A stretch of 64,000 nt of DNA from Millisia brevis NBRC 105863 (GTDB lineage: Bacteria; Actinomycetota; Actinomycetes; Mycobacteriales; Mycobacteriaceae): assembly GCF_001552615.1 (NCBI RefSeq), contig NZ_BCRN01000003.1:248001-312000 (forward strand). Direction: 5' to 3'. How positions within the stretch are numbered: position 1 is the stretch's first letter; each line of letters starts with the position of its first letter. The notes below the pieces were generated by a model. That model saw nothing but the letters and a program-made list of their open reading frames with translations. It was not told the origin of the DNA and did not search any database. A program made the translations under genes and the position numbers. Positions 18,394 through 27,194 of this stretch are shown one piece after another.

Positions 18394-19020
18394 TCACGCG
18401 ATGGCGGCGCGCAGTTCGCGGGCAGCCGCGGAGGGGTCGGCGGCGCTGTAGATCGCGCCACCGACCACCGCGACGCGGGCGCCGGCCTTCTGCACGTCGG
18501 CGATCGTGTCGACGGTGACGCCGCCGGCGACCGAGAAGGGCACCTGCGCCGTCGATCCCGCGGTCAGCAGGGTCTCGAGGCTGAAGCCCGGCTGGGCCTG
18601 CTCGTCGAGCCCGGCGTGGAATTCGACGAAGTCGACACCGAGGGCGTGAACCTCGCGGGCGCGGGCGGCCTTGTCCTCGACGCCGATCAGGTCGACGACG
18701 ATGCCCTTGCCCTTCTCCTTGGCGACGCCGACGGCCCCGACGATCGTGGAGTCGTCCGCGGAGCCGAGCACGGTCACCAGATCGGCGCCGGCGTCGAAGG
18801 CGATCCGCGCCTCGAGTGCGCCGGCGTCGGCGGTCTTCAGGTCGGCGAAGACGGTCTTGTCGGGATGCGCGCCCTTGATCGCGCGGATCACCGCCAGGCC
18901 TTCACTCTTGATCAGCGGGGTGCCCAGTTCGATGATGTCGACGTGCGGGGCCACCGCGGCGGCCAGCTCGAGGGCGGCGTCGGTGCTGAGCAGGTCGATC
19001 GCCACTTGCAGCTCGGTCAT
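18394..19020 (-). CDS. hxlA: 3-hexulose-6-phosphate synthase
   Basis: A 208-residue (beta/alpha)8 protein of the orotidine decarboxylase suprafamily. It condenses formaldehyde with ribulose 5-phosphate to give D-arabino-3-hexulose 6-phosphate, the first step of the RuMP route. The motifs AIDLLSTDAALELA, HVDIIELGTPLIKSEG, FADLKTADAGALEA and SVAGGVTVDTIADV are typical; the Asp and Lys of DLKTAD are the expected catalytic residues. ATG at 19020 follows AAAGGAA. It is the second gene after hxlB, 23 bases downstream, and the two are probably co-transcribed. Confidence 0.93.
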   Translation of the reverse strand: MTELQVAIDLLSTDAALELAAAVAPHVDIIELGTPLIKSEGLAVIRAIKGAHPDKTVFADLKTADAGALEARIAFDAGADLVTVLGSADDSTIVGAVGVAKEKGKGIVVDLIGVEDKAARAREVHALGVDFVEFHAGLDEQAQPGFSLETLLTAGSTAQVPFSVAGGVTVDTIADVQKAGARVAVVGGAIYSAADPSAAARELRAAIA

Positions 19021-19043
19021 GGGAATTCCTTTCGGGGACGGGA

Positions 19044-19628
19044 TCACTCGAGGTTCGCGTGCCGAGCCCAGAGCTCCTCGGCGGGCGCTCCGGTTCGGCG
19101 CCACAGGGTGTGGAAGAGCGCATCGCCGAGCACCAGCACGGACTGCTCGAAGAGCGAGCCCGCGTACTGCTGCGACGCCGCCGACGCCAGGTCGGTCTTG
19201 GCGGCCGCGGGCACGACGACCACCACCCGGGCGTCGCGTGCGGCGGGCGAGGTCGGGTCGGTGGTGAAGACGACGGTCGAGGCTCCGACCGCGGCGGCGG
19301 TGGTCGCCGCCCGCACGATCGAGGCGGTGGTGCCCGATCCGGAGGCGAGGACCAGGACGTCTCGGTCGCCGAGCGCCGGAGTTGTTGTCTCGCCGACGAT
19401 GTGGACCTCGATGCCGAGATGCATCAGCCGCATCCCCAAGGCCCGCAACGCGATTCCGGATCGTCCGAGACCGAGGACGAAGACCCGCCGCGCTCCTTCG
19501 ATCGCGTCGGCGGCCGCGGCCAGGTCGTCCGGCCGCACCGCCAGAACGGTGCGCGTGATCTCGTCCAGCACGAGTTCGGTGTGCGAACGAACGTGTGGGG
19601 CGATGGTCGGATCCAGCGTGGCGCTCAT
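19044..19628 (-). CDS. hxlB: 6-phospho-3-hexuloisomerase
   Basis: A 194-residue SIS-domain sugar isomerase that converts hexulose 6-phosphate from HxlA into fructose 6-phosphate, completing formaldehyde fixation. The SIS features are VFVLGLGRSGIALRALGMRL (about residues 50-69), GSGTTASIVRAA with the Ser/Thr phosphate-binding residues, and FEQSVLVLGDALFHTL near the C-terminus. The start at 19628 (MSATLD) fits the family length; the frame is open a little further upstream. The gene order hxlB-hxlA with no regulator alongside suggests a formaldehyde detoxification unit. Confidence 0.93.
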   Translation of the reverse strand: MSATLDPTIAPHVRSHTELVLDEITRTVLAVRPDDLAAAADAIEGARRVFVLGLGRSGIALRALGMRLMHLGIEVHIVGETTTPALGDRDVLVLASGSGTTASIVRAATTAAAVGASTVVFTTDPTSPAARDARVVVVVPAAAKTDLASAASQQYAGSLFEQSVLVLGDALFHTLWRRTGAPAEELWARHANLE

Positions 19629-19918
19629 ACCTGGAAAGTCTCCGGCGCGTCGCCGCTCCCTGTGCTCACCCGTTGGGATGAATCCGCTCATCCGATCCGG
19701 TCATCGGGACGATCCCCGTCAGGGTTCGAGGTTCTCCAGGTCCTCCAACAACTCGGGTGCACCGGCTGCCGGCCGAGCGCCGTGCACGGTGCGCGGCAGG
19801 CGGACCGACTCGGACACCGAACCCGGCGACGGATTGGAGGCTTCATTCCCGGCACGTGTGGGTGAACTCACCAGGTAACATGATCGTAACTCATAGAAAA
19901 CTCGACTATCATGACTAT

Positions 19919-20578
19919 ATGAGTTTGCTTGCCACGTACTGGCTGGAGCTTCTCGGCTGGGGCGGCAGCGCACTTCTGGTGTACTCGCTGCTGCAGCGCC
20001 GAGTCCTCCGGTTCCGCATCCTGAATCTGCTCGGCGGATCGGTGCTGATCACGTTCAACGCCCTGATGGGCGTCTGGCCGATGGTCGCGCTGAACCTGGT
20101 CACGAGCCTGATCAACGTCTACTTCATCGTCCGACTGCGCCGCGAGGCGCACGACGAGGCCGCCTACGAGGTCTTCGAGGTCGGCGCCGACGACGCGTAC
20201 CTGCGCCACACCCTGCGCAGCCACGCCTCGGACATCAACAAATTGCAGCCCACCTTCACCGGCGAGGTTCTGCCCGGCGAGGAGGCGTTCATCGTCGTCA
20301 AGGGTGACGAGACCGTCGGCGTCGTCGTCATCCGCCGCGACGGCACGATCGCGCGGGTCATGCTCGACTACGTCACCCCGAAGTTCCGCGACTTCACCCC
20401 CGGCGAGTTCGTCTGGCGGCGCAGCGATCTGCTCACCAGCCGCGGCTACCGCCACGTCATGACGCATCCGGCACAGGTCAACCCGTACTACGAGGAGATC
20501 GGCTTCCGCCGCAACGGCGACGCCTGGCTGCTCGACCTCGACGTCCGTTCGCGCAAGGACCTGATCCCGACCGCCTGA
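19919..20578 (+). CDS. YgjV-like membrane domain fused to a GNAT-like domain
   Basis: A 219-residue protein. Residues 1-75 form about three membrane helices similar to YgjV-type inner membrane proteins (LELLGWGGSALLVYSLLQRR, LRFRILNLLGG, VALNLVTSLINVYFIVRL). The remainder looks like an acetyltransferase-type fold ending in NPYYEEIGFRRNGDAWLLDL, the characteristic last strand of GNAT enzymes. Clear acetyl-CoA loop residues are not visible, so activity is unproven. No ribosome site precedes the ATG, while TATCAT lies close upstream, so it could be leaderless. The stretch before it (19629-19918) holds no other gene that I can support. Confidence 0.72.
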   Translation: MSLLATYWLELLGWGGSALLVYSLLQRRVLRFRILNLLGGSVLITFNALMGVWPMVALNLVTSLINVYFIVRLRREAHDEAAYEVFEVGADDAYLRHTLRSHASDINKLQPTFTGEVLPGEEAFIVVKGDETVGVVVIRRDGTIARVMLDYVTPKFRDFTPGEFVWRRSDLLTSRGYRHVMTHPAQVNPYYEEIGFRRNGDAWLLDLDVRSRKDLIPTA

Positions 20579-20598
20579 TCCCACCACCGACTACCACA

Positions 20599-20625
20599 GG
20601 GAGCTCCGTCATCGACGGGGCTCCC
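20599..20625. terminator. Bidirectional terminator hairpin
   Basis: GGGAGCTCCGTC and GACGGGGCTCCC form a 12-bp stem (one G-T pair) with loop ATC, followed by TTGTCGT on the plus strand. It lies between the converging YgjV/GNAT-like and dienelactone hydrolase genes. Confidence 0.7.
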
Positions 20626-20670
20626 TTGTCGTGCGCCGTCCCACTCACCCGAACGGGGTCACGGGCGGAC

Positions 20671-21480
20671 TCAGGTGGCGGAGTCGACCAGCTTGGCGGA
20701 GAAGAAGTCCAGCACCCGGTCGAGGGCATCGCGCGTCGGCTGACCCGGTTCGTCGATCAGGTGCTCGGTCAGCACCGCGTGCGGCGGCATCGGCGGATCG
20801 GGGTTCGCGGCGGCATCGTCGAGTTCGATTCCGATGAAGGCATCGCCGAGCTGTTCGCGCAGAAACGCGAAGCGCTCCGCCGGGACGGCGCGGTCGCCGC
20901 AGAACCGCAGGCCCATCACCTGCAATCCGTCGTCACACCGCTCCTTGACCCGCGCCAGATCGGTCGGCGAGATGTCGATCGACCGGCGCCGACTCGGCGT
21001 CAGCGGGGCGGGCATCGACGGCTGGGAGAGCACCGGCGCCACCACGATGTCGTCGACGGCCATCGCCAGGGCGTAGCCGCCGGTGAAGCACATCCCGACG
21101 ACACCGACGCCCGGCCCGCCGCAGCGCTGGTATTCGCGCGCGGCCAGCTGCCGCAACCACCCGACAACCGGCGAGCTCTTCCCCAACGCCCAGACGGTGA
21201 ACTCGCGGCTGACGCACGCCGGACCCATCGACGACGCGACCGACCACAGATAGCCGGGCCACCCGCGCTGCTGGAGACTCGAATCGCGACCGGGGACACC
21301 GAACAGATGCGGCAGCACCGCGGTGCAGCCGAGCGCCGGCAGCCGCCGGGCGAACTCGAGCACCTTCGGGGTGATGCCGGGAATCTCGGCGATCACGATG
21401 ACCGCCGGCCCCTCTCCGATCCGAAAGACCGTGCGGGTCTTGCCATCGAACTCGACTTCCTCGCGGGTGAAGTCGCTCAT
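20671..21480 (-). CDS. Dienelactone hydrolase family protein
   Basis: An alpha/beta-hydrolase of 269 residues. The nucleophile is the cysteine of GVVGMCFTGGYALAMA, as in true dienelactone hydrolases; the C-terminal His lies in MPPHAVLTEHLI, and the acid is probably in the ELDDAAANPDPP segment. Such enzymes open lactones or hydrolyse esters in aromatic-compound breakdown. Here no ring-cleavage genes are nearby, so the substrate is open. ATG at 21480 starts the conserved domain; ATG at 21537, closer to the promoter, is an alternative and would fit a leaderless transcript. Confidence 0.85.
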   Translation of the reverse strand: MSDFTREEVEFDGKTRTVFRIGEGPAVIVIAEIPGITPKVLEFARRLPALGCTAVLPHLFGVPGRDSSLQQRGWPGYLWSVASSMGPACVSREFTVWALGKSSPVVGWLRQLAAREYQRCGGPGVGVVGMCFTGGYALAMAVDDIVVAPVLSQPSMPAPLTPSRRRSIDISPTDLARVKERCDDGLQVMGLRFCGDRAVPAERFAFLREQLGDAFIGIELDDAAANPDPPMPPHAVLTEHLIDEPGQPTRDALDRVLDFFSAKLVDSAT

Positions 21481-21551
21481 GTCGTCGTCGGCCACCACAC
21501 GAGTGTTCACCGCGGCGGTCCGCACCTCAACCACCATCAGCCGAGTGACCT

Positions 21552-21568
21552 ATAGAACGTATTTCTAT
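21552..21568. promoter_or_regulatory. Inverted repeat in the divergent promoter of the globin operon
   Basis: ATAGAA (21552-21557) and TTCTAT (21563-21568) are separated by five bases in an AT-rich stretch between the dienelactone hydrolase and the cupin gene that starts the globin operon. On the minus strand it contains TATAGG, which could be a -10 element. It is a candidate operator for the metal-cluster-type regulator encoded in the operon. Confidence 0.45.
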
Positions 21569-21633
21569 CCTTTTAATTCGGTTAGGGTGGGGTTACCGGC
21601 CCATCGAGGCGCCGGTCGGACGGAGGTCGATCG

Positions 21634-22008
21634 ATGTCGGAACAGACGGGTGTCAACGAGGTCACCGGGCTGACCGCGCTGGCCGAGGAGCTGTTGGAAC
21701 GCGCCCGCGGCGGCAGCAGCGGCCGTGCCGCGCGGACCGTGCACGGCGGCAGGTTGCTGCGTCAGACCCTGCTGGCGTTGACCGCCGGGAGCGAACTCGC
21801 CGAGCACGACAGCCCGGCCGAGGCCACGGTGCAGGTGCTCACCGGGCGCATCCGACTGTCCGAGGGCGAGAGCAGCCGGGAGGTGGGGGCGGGCGACCTG
21901 GTCGCGATTCCCCCGCGGCGGCACGCGGTTTCCGCCCTGCAGGACAGCACCTTTCTGTTGACCATCCGACACGACGCACCCGACACCCCGAAGGACGATC
22001 ACCGATGA
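21634..22008 (+). CDS. Small cupin protein (first gene of the globin operon)
   Basis: A 124-residue single-cupin protein. The barrel core is LLALTAGSELAEHDSPAEATVQVLTGRIRLSEG (residues 48-80) with a later AGDLVAIPPRRHAVSALQDSTFLLTI. His and Glu residues (EHDSP, RRHAV) could bind a metal. ATG follows GGAGG by eight bases. It overlaps the next gene by ATGA and begins a five-gene operon with a methyltransferase, a truncated haemoglobin, a regulator and a zinc ribbon. A role in nitric-oxide or redox stress is inferred from that context. Confidence 0.85.
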   Translation: MSEQTGVNEVTGLTALAEELLERARGGSSGRAARTVHGGRLLRQTLLALTAGSELAEHDSPAEATVQVLTGRIRLSEGESSREVGAGDLVAIPPRRHAVSALQDSTFLLTIRHDAPDTPKDDHR

Positions 22009-22844
22009 ACACCGACGACCCCACCGTCCTGCCGTACGAGGGCCGCCGCGCCGACAACGCCCCCGGGCACTGGCTGCTCGCCCGACTCGGCAAGCGGGTG
22101 CTGCGCCCCGGCGGCCTGGAACTGACCCGGGATCTGTTGCGGCATGCGGAGATCACCGGATCCGATGTCGTCGAACTCGCACCGGGCCTCGGCCGCACGG
22201 CGACCGACATCCTGGCCGCGGATCCGCGTTCCTATGTGGGTGTCGAGAAGGATCCCGACGCCGCGCGGCTGACCGAACGGGCCGTCGGCGCGCGCGGACG
22301 GGTGGTGACCGAGGACGCCGCGTCGACCGGGCTGCCCGATGCGTCGGCCGATGTGGTGCTCGCCGAGGCGATGTTGACGATGCAGTCGGACGCGTCCAAG
22401 CGGGCGATCATCGCCGAGGCGGCGCGGGTGCTGCGTCCCGGCGGCCGGTACGCGATCCACGAACTCGGCCTGGTTCCGGATGATCTCGACGCCGAGTTCA
22501 CCACCGAGCTGCGCCGCGAGCTGGCCCGGGTGATCAAGGTCAACGCCCGACCGCTGACGGTGGCCGAGTGGCGCGCCCTGCTCGAAGAGGCGGGGCTGGT
22601 CGTCGAATGGACCTCGGTGGCGCCGATGGCGCTGCTGCAGGTGCGACGCAATATCGCCGACGAGGGGCCGCTCGGCGTGCTGCGGATCGTGCGCAATGTG
22701 CTGCGTGATGCCGATGCGCGGCGGCGGGTGCTGGCGATGCGCTCGTTGTTCCACCGGCACCGCGATACCCTGCGCGGGGTGGCGGTGGTGGCGCGCCGCG
22801 TCGATCGCGACCCCACGCGGGCGGACGTCGAACAGGAGGGCTGA
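22005..22844 (+). CDS. Class I SAM-dependent methyltransferase
   Basis: A 279-residue protein with the SAM-binding motif VVELAPGLGRTATDILAADP and the acidic end of strand 2 (YVGVEKDPDAARL). Motif 4 is SADVVLAEAMLTM, and post-motif LRPGGRYAIHELGL is typical of UbiE/small-molecule methyltransferases. The substrate is unknown. It is coupled on both sides: ATGA with the cupin gene and TGATG with the globin gene. The same set of neighbours strongly suggests a joint function with the haem protein. Confidence 0.9.
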   Translation: MNTDDPTVLPYEGRRADNAPGHWLLARLGKRVLRPGGLELTRDLLRHAEITGSDVVELAPGLGRTATDILAADPRSYVGVEKDPDAARLTERAVGARGRVVTEDAASTGLPDASADVVLAEAMLTMQSDASKRAIIAEAARVLRPGGRYAIHELGLVPDDLDAEFTTELRRELARVIKVNARPLTVAEWRALLEEAGLVVEWTSVAPMALLQVRRNIADEGPLGVLRIVRNVLRDADARRRVLAMRSLFHRHRDTLRGVAVVARRVDRDPTRADVEQEG

Positions 22845-23266
22845 TGCGGGATCTGGCCGACCGGAACGACGTTCGCGTGCTGGTGGAGGCGTTCTACACC
22901 TCGGCCTTCGCCGATCCGTTGATCGGGCCGGTCTTCACCGACGTCGCGCACCTCGATCTGGACGCGCATCTGCCGGTCATCTGCGACTTCTGGGAGACGG
23001 TGCTGTTCACGGCCGGCAGCTACCGACGCAACATCCTGCAGGTGCACGTGGCGCTGCACGCCCAACATCCGCTGGGACCGGAGCACTTCGATCGCTGGCT
23101 CGCCGTGTGGGTGCGGACGGTCGACGGGCACTTTCACGGGCCGGTCGCCGATCGGGCGAAGCTGCAGGCGCAGCGGATCGCCGGGTCGATGCGGCGGCGG
23201 CTGGCAGGGCGTTCGGGCAGCGATTTCGAGACGATCGGCCGCCGCGAGCCCGCGGCGTCGCGGTAG
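22844..23266 (+). CDS. Group III truncated haemoglobin
   Basis: A 140-residue 2-over-2 globin of the trHb3 (P) class. The signature DFWETVLFTAGSYRRN (about residues 48-63) and the proximal-His region VHVALHAQHPLGPEHFDRWLAVW (about 66-88) match the family. Such globins bind oxygen or NO and are linked to nitrosative or microaerobic stress. ATG overlaps the methyltransferase stop (TGATG), and the regulator gene begins ten bases downstream. Confidence 0.92.
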   Translation: MRDLADRNDVRVLVEAFYTSAFADPLIGPVFTDVAHLDLDAHLPVICDFWETVLFTAGSYRRNILQVHVALHAQHPLGPEHFDRWLAVWVRTVDGHFHGPVADRAKLQAQRIAGSMRRRLAGRSGSDFETIGRREPAASR

Positions 23267-23276
23267 GTCCGGACCG

Positions 23277-24050
23277 ATGACCCGCGACGACGCCCCGTCC
23301 CCCGTCACCGCGGCGGGCGGGGCCGACGAGATCCGGGACCGCGCGGCGCTCACCTCGCGGGCGCGGCGCGAGGTACTCGACGCCCTGCGCGCCTCCCCGG
23401 TGCCGTTGGATGCCGCCGCGGTCGCCGACACCCTGGGCCTGCACGTCACCACCGCCCGCTTCCACCTCGATCATCTGGTGGACGCCGGGCTCGCCGGTCG
23501 CGCGACCGGCAACGAGAAGCGGCGGGGCCGACCGCGAATCCTCTACTCCCCCATCGCCTATTCGCCCGCGATCGATCACCGGGGGTCCGATTCACGGGGG
23601 TTCGATTCCCCGGAGCACGAGGCCCGCGACCAGCTGCTCGATCTGCTGATCGCCGGCCTAGCCGACACCTCCGACGGGCCCGCCCGCGCGATCCGCGCCG
23701 GCCGCCGATGGGTCGACGGCTTCACCGCGGTGGTCGACCATTCCGCCGACGCGGGGGCTCGACTGCTCGGCGTCCTCGATCGGCTCGGCTTCGATCCGCT
23801 CGTCGACGAGCACGATATCCGGTTGCGCGCCTGCCCCTTTCGGGCATCCGCCCGCGCGCACCCGGAGGTGGTGTGCTCGGTTCACCAGGGTTTGGTCGAG
23901 CAACTGAGCGACACCACCGTCACCCTGCTGCCCTTCGTCGAACCGGAATTGTGCCTGATCCGACTCGATTCCGCGGACGACCCACAGCCCACCGATACCC
24001 GGCCCATCGACACCCGGCCGCCCGACACCCGCGCTCCGGCGGCCCCGTGA
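23277..24050 (+). CDS. Helix-turn-helix regulator with C-terminal Cys cluster (SufR-like)
   Basis: A 257-residue regulator. The winged helix is at residues 25-85 (LTSRARREVLDALRASPVPL, DAAAVADTLGLHVTTARFHLDHLVDAGL). The C-terminal domain has the cluster RACPFRASARAHPEVVCSVH, spacing that in SufR-like proteins binds an iron-sulfur cluster. A redox- or NO-sensing role would fit the haemoglobin gene just upstream. The inverted repeat at 21552-21568 is a candidate target. The C-terminal tail is rich in Pro, Asp, Thr and Arg repeats. Its TGA overlaps the next start as GTGA. Confidence 0.87.
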   Translation: MTRDDAPSPVTAAGGADEIRDRAALTSRARREVLDALRASPVPLDAAAVADTLGLHVTTARFHLDHLVDAGLAGRATGNEKRRGRPRILYSPIAYSPAIDHRGSDSRGFDSPEHEARDQLLDLLIAGLADTSDGPARAIRAGRRWVDGFTAVVDHSADAGARLLGVLDRLGFDPLVDEHDIRLRACPFRASARAHPEVVCSVHQGLVEQLSDTTVTLLPFVEPELCLIRLDSADDPQPTDTRPIDTRPPDTRAPAAP

Positions 24051-24196
24051 CCGACCGAGCGCCCGACGAACCGGACGAGATCGGCGATCCCGTCTGTTGG
24101 CTCTCGCGCGTCTGCCCCGAATGTGGGGCTTTCATCACCGGCGACCCTGCCGACGGCTGCCCGCGCTGCGGAGCGATCCCCGACGACGAGCGGTGA
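24047..24196 (+). CDS. Small zinc-ribbon protein (49 aa)
   Basis: A short ORF starting with GTG that overlaps the regulator stop (GTGA). It encodes an acidic N-terminus followed by CWLSRVCPECGAFITG and CPRCGAIPDDER. CPEC and CPRC form a zinc-ribbon knuckle pair, and two extra cysteines precede them. Tight coupling and the clear Cys motifs make it a real gene despite its length. The function is unknown; it could be a partner or metal-handling accessory of the globin operon. Confidence 0.8.
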   Translation: MTDRAPDEPDEIGDPVCWLSRVCPECGAFITGDPADGCPRCGAIPDDER

Positions 24197-24199
24197 CGC

Positions 24200-25587
<1,388 letters not shown>

Positions 25588-25626
25588 TTACGATCACGCT
25601 GTTCGATAGAACCGCACAATGGGAGC

Positions 25627-26559
25627 ATGCTCAATCCCTGGCGACTGCGGATGCTCGGCCTGCTCGACGATCTCGGGACGGTGCGGGCGGTGGCCGAGGC
25701 CCTGCACCTGAGCCCGTCGACGGTCTCCCAGCAGCTGGCGCTGCTCGAATCCGAAACGCGCAGTCGACTTCTGGAGCGATCCGGCCGGCGGGTGCACCTC
25801 ACCCGGGCGGGCGCCACGCTCGCGCGCCGCGGTCGGGAGATCCTCGACCGGATGGCGGAGGCCGAGGCGGAGTTGCGGTCGCTCAACAACGAGCCGATCG
25901 GCACGGTGCGGCTCGGCGTCTTCCAAAGTGCGATCCACACCCTCGCGGTTCCGGCCGCCACCCGGCTCGCGGGGACCCATCCGCATCTGCACGTCGAACT
26001 GATCGAGTCGGAGCCCCACGAGAGCGGGCCCGGGCTGGCCGCGGGTGAGCTGGACGTGGTGGTCACCACGACCGATCACATGGCCTTCCCCTGGGACCGC
26101 GACCTCGACATCGTGCCGCTCGGCGTCGACCAGGTGGTCCTCGTCCTCCCCGAGAACCACCCGTTGGCGCTGCGCCGCGTCGTCGATCTGGCGGCCTGTT
26201 CCGCCGAGACCTGGGCCTGCGACCGTTCGGGAACCTATATGGCGGACCTGACCCAACGACTCTGCCGGGAGGCGGGGTTCGAACCGCGGGTGGCCTGCCG
26301 CTTCGGCAACTATCTACTGATGGTGCAGCATGTCGCGGCCGGGCATTCGGTGGCGCTGCTGCCCGCGCTGGCCGTGCCCGCGCACGCCGACGTGATCACC
26401 CGCGAGCTGACCGGACCGGTGCGCCGTCATATCGCGGTCGTGACGCGCCGCGGCGGCGCGCCCCGATCGGCGGTGGAGGCCGTCGTCGGGGCGCTGCTCG
26501 ACCACCCGGACATCCCGACGCTGACGAAGGCGAACTCGGCTACCCCGCAACGGCGCTGA
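25627..26559 (+). CDS. LysR-family regulator, probable DgdR equivalent
   Basis: A 310-residue LysR-type regulator. Residues 1-60 form the winged helix (LRMLGLLDDLGTVRAVAEAL, HLSPSTVSQQLALLESETRS), and residues 90-300 form the ligand-binding fold. It is divergent from the dialkylglycine decarboxylase gene, the position DgdR has in Burkholderia. It therefore probably controls that gene in response to 2-aminoisobutyrate or a related amino acid; the effector is inference. Confidence 0.9.
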   Translation: MLNPWRLRMLGLLDDLGTVRAVAEALHLSPSTVSQQLALLESETRSRLLERSGRRVHLTRAGATLARRGREILDRMAEAEAELRSLNNEPIGTVRLGVFQSAIHTLAVPAATRLAGTHPHLHVELIESEPHESGPGLAAGELDVVVTTTDHMAFPWDRDLDIVPLGVDQVVLVLPENHPLALRRVVDLAACSAETWACDRSGTYMADLTQRLCREAGFEPRVACRFGNYLLMVQHVAAGHSVALLPALAVPAHADVITRELTGPVRRHIAVVTRRGGAPRSAVEAVVGALLDHPDIPTLTKANSATPQRR

Positions 26560-26623
26560 CCGAGTCTCTCGCCCGATGCCGCCGATTCACCCCGCGGCGG
26601 ACGCAGCAGGCTTACCCCACCGA

Positions 26624-27112
26624 TCACCGATCGACCGTGAGCATCGCGATCAGTGGCGTCGGATCCAGAGTGGTCTCACCGCGCAACAGCGCGTCGAGCA
26701 CCAGTCCGTCCAGTGCGGCGACCAGACGGCGGGCGACGTCGGGAGCACATCCCGCGTCGATCAGCGTCGCCACAAAGACATCCCGGCCGGCGACGAGCCG
26801 GTCCGCCAACTCGGGGCGCCCGAACGCCAGCAGGGTCAACTCGTAGCGCGCACGGGTCACGGTTCGCTGCGGCCCGAGCCACCGCGCGCATACCTCGGCC
26901 GGGCTCTCTCCGGGCCGCGGGCGGTCGACGTCGACGAGATGAGCGACCAGCGCGTCGAGGAAGCCGTCGAACGAGCCGAAGTGATAACGCACGCTGCCGT
27001 GCGGAACCGCGGCCCGATCCTCCGCGGCCCTGGCGGACGCGCGCGCCGACCCGACAGTGCCGAGCAATTCCAGGCCGGCATCCAGCAAGCGTTCACGCGA
27101 GCTCTTCTCCAC
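26624..27112 (-). CDS. TetR-family transcriptional regulator
   Basis: A 162-residue regulator. The N-terminal helix-turn-helix reads SRERLLDAGLELLGTVGSAR followed by VPHGSVRYHFGSFDGFLDALVAHL; the usual turn is somewhat degenerate (ASARAAEDRAA). GTG at 27112 gives a normal N-terminus, and this codon lies inside an 18-bp palindrome, so the protein would cover its own start region when bound. It is divergent from an FAD monooxygenase gene with a second palindrome in between. The inducer is unknown. Confidence 0.85.
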   Translation of the reverse strand: MEKSSRERLLDAGLELLGTVGSARASARAAEDRAAVPHGSVRYHFGSFDGFLDALVAHLVDVDRPRPGESPAEVCARWLGPQRTVTRARYELTLLAFGRPELADRLVAGRDVFVATLIDAGCAPDVARRLVAALDGLVLDALLRGETTLDPTPLIAMLTVDR

Positions 27113-27121
27113 ATGGAGAAG
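27104..27121. promoter_or_regulatory. TetR operator, site 1
   Basis: CTTCTCCA-CA-TGGAGAAG, eight-base perfect arms with a two-base centre. It overlaps the GTG start codon of the TetR gene. A sister site lies 31 bases away centre to centre, three helical turns. Confidence 0.75.
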
Positions 27122-27134
27122 TTTAGCTACGCTA

Positions 27135-27152
27135 TTTCTCCATGTGGAGAAA
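27135..27152. promoter_or_regulatory. TetR operator, site 2
   Basis: TTTCTCCA-TG-TGGAGAAA, eight-base perfect arms with a two-base centre, the same core as site 1. It lies 43 bases before the chosen start of the FAD monooxygenase gene. Confidence 0.75.
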
Positions 27153-27194
27153 TCGAGCGACCGGCGTGTGCGCCCCATCGCGGGAGGCGACGCC

